Below are positions 58,256 to 64,000 of a stretch of DNA of 64,000 nt, piece after piece. Origin of the DNA: Metarhizium brunneum (lineage: Eukaryota > Ascomycota > Sordariomycetes > Hypocreales > Clavicipitaceae); assembly GCF_013426205.1 (NCBI RefSeq), contig NC_089422.1:4092001-4156000 (forward strand), in the 5' to 3' direction. Below the pieces are notes generated by a model. That model searched no databases, was not told the DNA's origin, and worked only from the letters and a program-made list of their open reading frames with translations. The translations under genes and the position numbers were made by a program. How positions within the stretch are numbered: the first letter of the stretch is position 1; each line of letters starts with the position of its first letter.

Positions 58256-61200
58256 GGCGGTTATGTGATGGTTATGTGATGGGCACTTGGTGTCAGCCGA
58301 TGTGTGCAGTCGTGGTGGTCTCAACGCCGCTCGACGGAATGTGCTCTGTCTGATGTGTTCCAAGTTGAAAATAGCATGTATGCACGCAGCATGCAAAGGA
58401 AGGAATCGACGGGCGTATATCAGTCCCAGCACGTTGGGCACCGCCGTACTCGGTACCCCAGCCATCAACAATCTGTCGTCATCCCAGCAGAGCAGGTAGC
58501 AAGCATCCCCAGTTTTCCATCCCGGGTCAGAATCTGGCACAGCTGTGCCAAGTCGATTGAGAGGCACATGATTGGCTACGGATGAATCAGCTGTTGCATT
58601 CAACGGGAGGAGAAGGGAGGACTCCGTAACTCACTGCGAATATTGGAGGCTGGGCCGCATTGAATGCGCACTCCGTTAATCTTCAATCTGTTTTGCCTTG
58701 GCCGTCGGTGGGTTTGTAGACATTGGAGGAGGTCGGGCAAACATTGAAGTGGCTGGGGTGGGGGCATCAGGCACGATGCCAGCTCGGGTACATCCGCGGC
58801 ACATGGCCCGTTTCGGAAGGTGGGCTACCCTATAGCACATTGCAGTACTCGGTCGGTTATCCTGGCTTCATTCTTCTTCCTTCTCTCATCCTATACTCTG
58901 TACTATGTCAGTGACTAAGCGCCACTTGGCACCAGCAGCCTGTATTCGGTATTCGCACCAGTGGTGGCGTCAATGCCATGATGTTGGGCCCAGTGGGTTT
59001 GCAGTCGCTTAGTGCCAACTAGTTCCAACGCCATGATATTATGCTGTGCTCATGTAGAGAATGCCTACACTGCACGCCGCCAGGCCTTTGAAATGTCAAA
59101 GCGTTGTCGAAACCTGCAAACTGTATCCCGGAAAAAACGCAACGCCACACAAACTCAACAAGGTGGGCTTGTCTGTGACTTAGCCATCCATGACTTGTCC
59201 GCAGACCAGCTGGAGATGGCCGATGTCCAATACCGCAAAAAGTCTAAAAAACCCCAGACAAAATCAACTCCCAGCAAGGGACCGAGTACGCCTCAACTGC
59301 GTTGTAAACCTAGCTGAGTGCTCAAACGCGCGCCGTCCATCAGCCATGTGCGCGCATCTCGCATCTCGCATCTCTGCTTTCGCATTTCGCATCTCACATC
59401 TTGCCAACGATATGCCAGAGCGAGGAACGCACCTCGGTGACCATGACGCGTTGTCGCTCGCACCCACATCTGCTGCATGCCTCGCACTGCACGTTTGACA
59501 CGAAGCCGCTCGCCATATCGAGACACATCAATTCTGCGAGACTTTGCGAGCCCACTCTCCCCGCACCCTGAGACGGTGATGCCGCCCAGATATCAGATGT
59601 GGTTGGACGAAGCCGAGAGCCGCATGCCGCCGCGCACTTCAGATCGCGGCTAGCCTTCATCCGAACACGCCAGTAGCGACAGCCAAGAAGACTGTTCTGC
59701 GTCCCAAGCTGCGCACGCTCCGCCGTCCGATGACACTAGTAGTATTCTTGTTAGTCTGCAGATAAAAGACGCATTTTGGCACAGACGAGTGCCGTTGGGC
59801 GAGCCTGGCACCTAGCACAGTCCCCGCCAACGCCGAAGAGGCATTGAGGATAAAGGGAAAAGAGAAGGGAAAAAAACGCACTCTGAGCATCAGATATCGC
59901 CTCTCGCCGCCCAAGCATGTATCATGTGGCATTGACCGTAACCCGTAACTCTGGGGAGCCCTCCGCCACCGTCTCAGTCTCACTCGCGTCACGCCCCTCG
60001 TTCTGAACAGAGGGGGGGGCCCAAACGACAAATGTTGGACGTGCCAGCGCCTATGGCAAGAATATAGAGGTCAATATCTGGCAATGACACTGTTGAGCAT
60101 GTACGGAGTACTTCGTAGGCTTGTGGCCGCTTCCGTGGCTGGCCATGGCTGACAGCTAACCTGGCTGTCCTGTGTCCTGCTCAATCTTGTAGAGTGGCAG
60201 TAAACTGGGATCTTGACACCAAGTGGTTTGCAATAGTATTCGAAACAAAGATGGCGCATGTGGTATGGAGTGCCTGGCGAGGAGAATACTTCAAAATAGA
60301 CGAGCCAACCAACGCCGTCGTAAAATACCAGTAACAACAAACTCCGCCTCCGCCCCTTGGCAGGGGAAAAAAAAAAGATCGCCAGGCAAAGATGCGGAAA
60401 CAGACGCTAGCTTTTGCCCTGTCTCAGAGCTAGTACTCCCATTCCTTGCTGAGCATCTCTTTTCTATCTCTTCTTTTTTTTCTTTCCCCCCCTGTCAACT
60501 GGAGGACCAGGGCTGGCGCACGAGTACCGTTTTCCAACTGCGTACCCTGTACCTCAGCCCTCCACGCTAGTCTTTCTTCAGCAGTTTAGACAACGCAGAG
60601 CGACAAGTAAAGCATTATGGGCTGTGAAAAGCACTTCTAGACTGTATAGAGTCGCTCAACGAACCGGAGCAAGCGCCGGACAGGAAAAAAAAAAGAGAGA
60701 ACAAAGGATAAAAAGAAATCGTAACCAAGAAGAAAAAGGAAGCACTGCATAGATAGCCGCCACCAGCCGCCACGAGAAAAGATGAGATGAGATCTGAGTG
60801 ATCAGACTCGGCCATCCTTTGTACATACATGCGGTACCAGGATATGCTTACCAGTTATCCTTCCGCGAGCCACCCCCACGGAGAATTCAGAAAGAGATCA
60901 ATACCGACAGAATGGCAAGTCAAAAGCTGACCTGGCACTAGTATTGGATGTACACATGTTCGTGCGAGATACTACCTGGTGAACCCTGACGCCACTGTGA
61001 CCACCTTGTTTCGAAACAGCACAAGGTCCCAGCCAAGAACAATTGCCATATTGCGCAAAAGCATCCATCCATTGTTTGCTTCTTGCTGCCTCTTCGTCCA
61101 TTTATACTCTGTACACACTGGCCGCGACTCATATAATACGGGGCATGCCGTGTCCTATTCGCTGGCTCATGGTCGTCTTCAGGAACACGGACCGAGTAAC

Positions 61201-64000
61201 CATGTGTTTGCCGCGGGCTCTGGATTGAACTCGGGTGAGCTATCAAGATCATTTCTGATGAATAGCCTGTAGTAAATTTCCAACGAGTGTGATGCGAAAC
61301 AACGAGACAAAAGGCATACTACCACTACAACACGTAGGACAACACGTAAGACTATACACGACAGGTTCCGTGGTTGTACGAATTGCCTTTGTCTATTTCC
61401 GATACATCAGTGTGAGTATTGGCTGCAGGTTGCAAAGATGATAACTACTTAGACCTAACTTAGGTATGCAGATGTACAATACCCGTTCACCTATACCGCG
61501 GCGTACACTCCGCTCTGGAGCTGCGCTAACTGAGAATTTAAAAAATTGCAAGTAGTATCCGGAAGTTGCCATGGGGTTTAAACATGCGTTGCATCAGGCT
61601 GCCTGTGCTAGTCGGGCACTTCATCCAGTTGTCGCAGAGTTACACCAGACAACACAGCGTTTGGTCTGGTCTGGTCTGGGATGAGCACATGCCGGGCGCC
61701 CAGGGCTCCAGACACCTGCCAAATACCGATTCCTGTCTCTGCCGAAGGCAACCTAACATGGGAAACTACTGCTCCGTACTGGTTGTACTAGCATGTAATA
61801 TAATTAGCTTTATTGACCCTTCGGAGAAGATTGTGGTGGATCCGCTGGCCTTCTCGAAGGTTTGCTAGCAAGGTTTCGGAGTACGTAGTAACTTATGTAG
61901 TACTACTAGTAGTTAAAAGAGAGCACCAACTTGGACATGGGTTTCTTAGTCTCTGCCGCCGTACAAGGAACCTTGGCCTCATTTCGGGCAGAGATACAAC
62001 AAATTCCGCGCAAAGGAACAGGTGGTGCAAAGAACTAGGGTTGCTGCTGTCTCCGAGTGCAGTTGGCTGAAGAGGACCAAAGAAGGATCCATTGCATCCC
62101 ATATTGCGCGACGGCGCGTTACCTCGATCGAGTCCCTCTCCATTGGCGTATGCTCTGAAACTATGCCGTACGCTGTAATCCCTAGTCTGGACCAAATACA
62201 TATGTTGGAGAACATGTCTTACACGTGAACCAACAATATACCATGACCAACTTGGACCACCAGTTCTCTCGGGTAATACCCACTCGTTCATCTCGCAAGA
62301 GATATGACGGCCGAGACTGTCGGCCAACCGAGTCCATCCCAATTTGCCATGGTAGTATTACAACTTTTTGGGTCTCCATATTTGGCATCTTCCAGAACCA
62401 TACCAACGTATTTTTCCTGCAATAAACCCGGGGATGAACCAAACTTGAACGACTAGGGCCGGTAGTAAGTACATACAATGCTAGTGTACCATTCCTGGGT
62501 TCATTTTGGATGATGAGATTGGCCTGGCGAGACGGCTGGCACCCGGGCCGTTGGTCTGACCCATGCCTAGTCAACCACACAACTGTGGCGTTTTCAAATA
62601 ACTCGGGTCGTTCTCCAGGGTCTGATTTATGACCATCATTTCGAGCACCTACTAGCTATGCCACTTTTTGATGCAAAATTGCGGGCACCTGATGATCAAC
62701 TTCTATCATTGGGAGGTTGTGGCCGTGTCAAACAAGACAAACACCATAGTAGTAGTACTACATAGGTCTTCGATGCCCAAACCTCGCATGATTTGCCGTC
62801 CCCCCCTGGTTGTGGCAACTGCCCTTGGATTTCGTCATTGCGGTTATTCGGACCAGGATTGCAAACATATCCCAGGGTCCTCCAAGAACTTGACTCCAAT
62901 TGATGGACTTCTTCATAATCCGGAGCTCCGGTGGTGTCCAGACCTGTTAAACAGTAGCTACTATTTCTCGGTTCTGTTTTGTTTAAACCCCAGACACCGG
63001 ATGAATGTTGAAGACACACCAGATGATAATCAGGCTACAAATGCAGCAAGTCGGGTGGGCCTGTATAGAAACATACGACGGCCCAACCACACTGTCGGTG
63101 GCAAAATGCTCATAACCAAGAACTAGGCCAGGGCGGTGGACTGTCGTCAAGGGTCCTGGACATCGAAGCAGGCATGGAGCGCAAAGTTCAATGTTGGCTC
63201 GCCTCTTTGACAGGGTTTGTTCAACCCGGTTCCGCGAGTGGAACAGCCTTGGCTCGTCGATAGTACTAGTAGTGGTACTCTTCTGGTGGCCCGAGCTTTT
63301 AGGTTTGCGCAATGGTTGATGTGGTCTCTTCGTGTCTCAGACCATTGACAGTTCTATGTACATTGCGTTTTTGTAGACACAGAACCCTCAGGGTTAGTCA
63401 CTAGGTAGGGAACCAACCCCCCCCCAGGTCGGACCCTTCTTTGTCTGGTTTGCGTCTGTTGGAGGCGGGGGTAATATTGTTTGAAAGATCAACGACGCCG
63501 ACCTTTTCGAGCCACTCTCCATGACAAAGTTGAAGATTGGTGGTCGGCGTGGGCTTTGCGGTGGTGTTGGAATTGAGGAGCAATATGCAGCTTCTGGAAG
63601 CGGGGACCCAAACTTTCGTCCACAGAAGGGATCGAGCATCTGCTAAGGCCAATCATCAGCAATGCTTTGCCTGTACCTGCATCAGGATGCGCGCCGTCGG
63701 TACCTGCAGGAAGGCGTTGCGCAAATGCAGACGGCTCCCTGTCACATTGGCCGGTAAAAACGTTGATTGCTTGTGATGATGCAGTAAGCGGCATCATGAT
63801 TCCGTCTTGACTGCCCCCAAGCATCGCAACAGGGTGGTCTGATGAAGATGCCTGGACGTCCATAGCTGATTGATGCCTTGCTCTCACACAAAGCCTCCAA
63901 ACCGCGCATACACCCCGTACATATTTACTCTGCACTATGGCCCACCTTCAAACTACCTTTTTGTCTTCCAGGATTCTCGGTGTGTGGAAACGTCCGCTGC
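58256..64000. other. 5.7-kb region without a recognisable gene
   Basis: The first few hundred bases are the Crh gene promoter. Beyond this, both strands hold only short frames that overlap one another and lack motifs, codon bias or credible starts (for example 61893-62342 on -, 62668-63126 on +, 63489-63935 on -). Simple repeats include GCATCTC-type units at 59353-59400 and TGGTC repeats near 61660-61678. No transposon protein, terminal repeats, telomere repeat or tRNA was recognised. Long untranslated RNAs or degraded elements cannot be excluded. Confidence 0.55.
59353..59400. repeat. Degenerate CGCATCTC-type short tandem repeat
   Basis: About six imperfect 7-8-bp copies of GCATCTC/GCATTTC in 48 nt, non-coding. 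Confidence 0.7.

Noticed and set aside
62668..63126. 152-codon frame near the right end
   Set aside because: Mixed composition, no domain, and equally long overlapping frames nearby.

Overview
The window is nuclear DNA of a filamentous ascomycete (Pezizomycotina, most likely Sordariomycetes/Hypocreales). The evidence is many short spliceosomal introns of about 50-75 nt with CTAAY branch points, fungal lineage-typical proteins (Tvp38, Crh-type glycosidase, mL59, Dph4, an XIP-type aquaporin) and 0.2-1.5 kb spacers. I see no prokaryotic operon, CRISPR array, intact transposon, rRNA gene or convincing tRNA. Genes were modelled by joining reading frames across splice sites and checking phase and family motifs, so exon coordinates are predictions.

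Layout. 1-2.4 kb: 3' part of a HELQ-type DNA helicase. 2.6-4 kb: a prolyl-aminopeptidase-like hydrolase (-). 5.3-7.2 kb: an unrecognised protein with three Cys-Pro motifs (+). 7.7-9 kb: TVP38 (-). 10.3-11.5 kb: an X-intrinsic-protein aquaporin (+). 11.7-14 kb: a CCCH/SMR RNA-binding protein (-). 15.5-17.1 kb: an F-box/JmjC protein (-). 18.4-20 kb: eIF4A (+). 21.2-22.9 kb: a four-helix membrane protein (-). 22.9-26.8 kb: no gene seen. 26.8-28.5 kb: eIF2 gamma (+). 28.9-30.3 kb: an aftiphilin/Laa2-like trafficking factor (-). 31.1-33.4 kb: nucleoporin NSP1 (+). 33.8-34.3 kb: ATPase inhibitor IF1 (-). 34.3-37.3 kb: mostly non-coding, ending in a long leader intron of the 14-3-3 gene (37.3-38.4 kb, +). 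38.9-40.5 kb: DPH4 and mL59 (both -). 40.9-43.1 kb: PRP28 (+). 43.2-46.9 kb: valyl-tRNA synthetase (-). 47.5-49.1 kb: a predicted mitochondrial protein of unknown function (+). 49.3-50.3 kb: a 6PGDH-fold dehydrogenase (-). 51-52.3 kb: ATP synthase gamma (-). 52.7-55.9 kb: topoisomerase I (+). 57-58.3 kb: a GPI-type Crh glycosidase (-). 58.3-64 kb: no gene seen.

Functionally this is mainly conserved housekeeping DNA: translation (eIF4A, eIF2 gamma, ValRS, Dph4), mitochondrial function (IF1, ATP synthase gamma, mL59, the unknown mitochondrial protein), RNA processing and nuclear transport (Prp28, Nsp1), DNA topology and repair (Top1, HELQ) and trafficking or wall remodelling (Tvp38, aftiphilin-like, Crh). 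No biosynthetic or defence cluster was found. The notable observations concern gene expression: a predicted 2-nt micro-exon in the HELQ gene, two GC-AG introns supported by protein phase, a ValRS gene whose only mitochondrial-type presequence is reached from tandem ACG codons rather than AUG, and an unknown protein with heme-regulatory-like Cys-Pro motifs.
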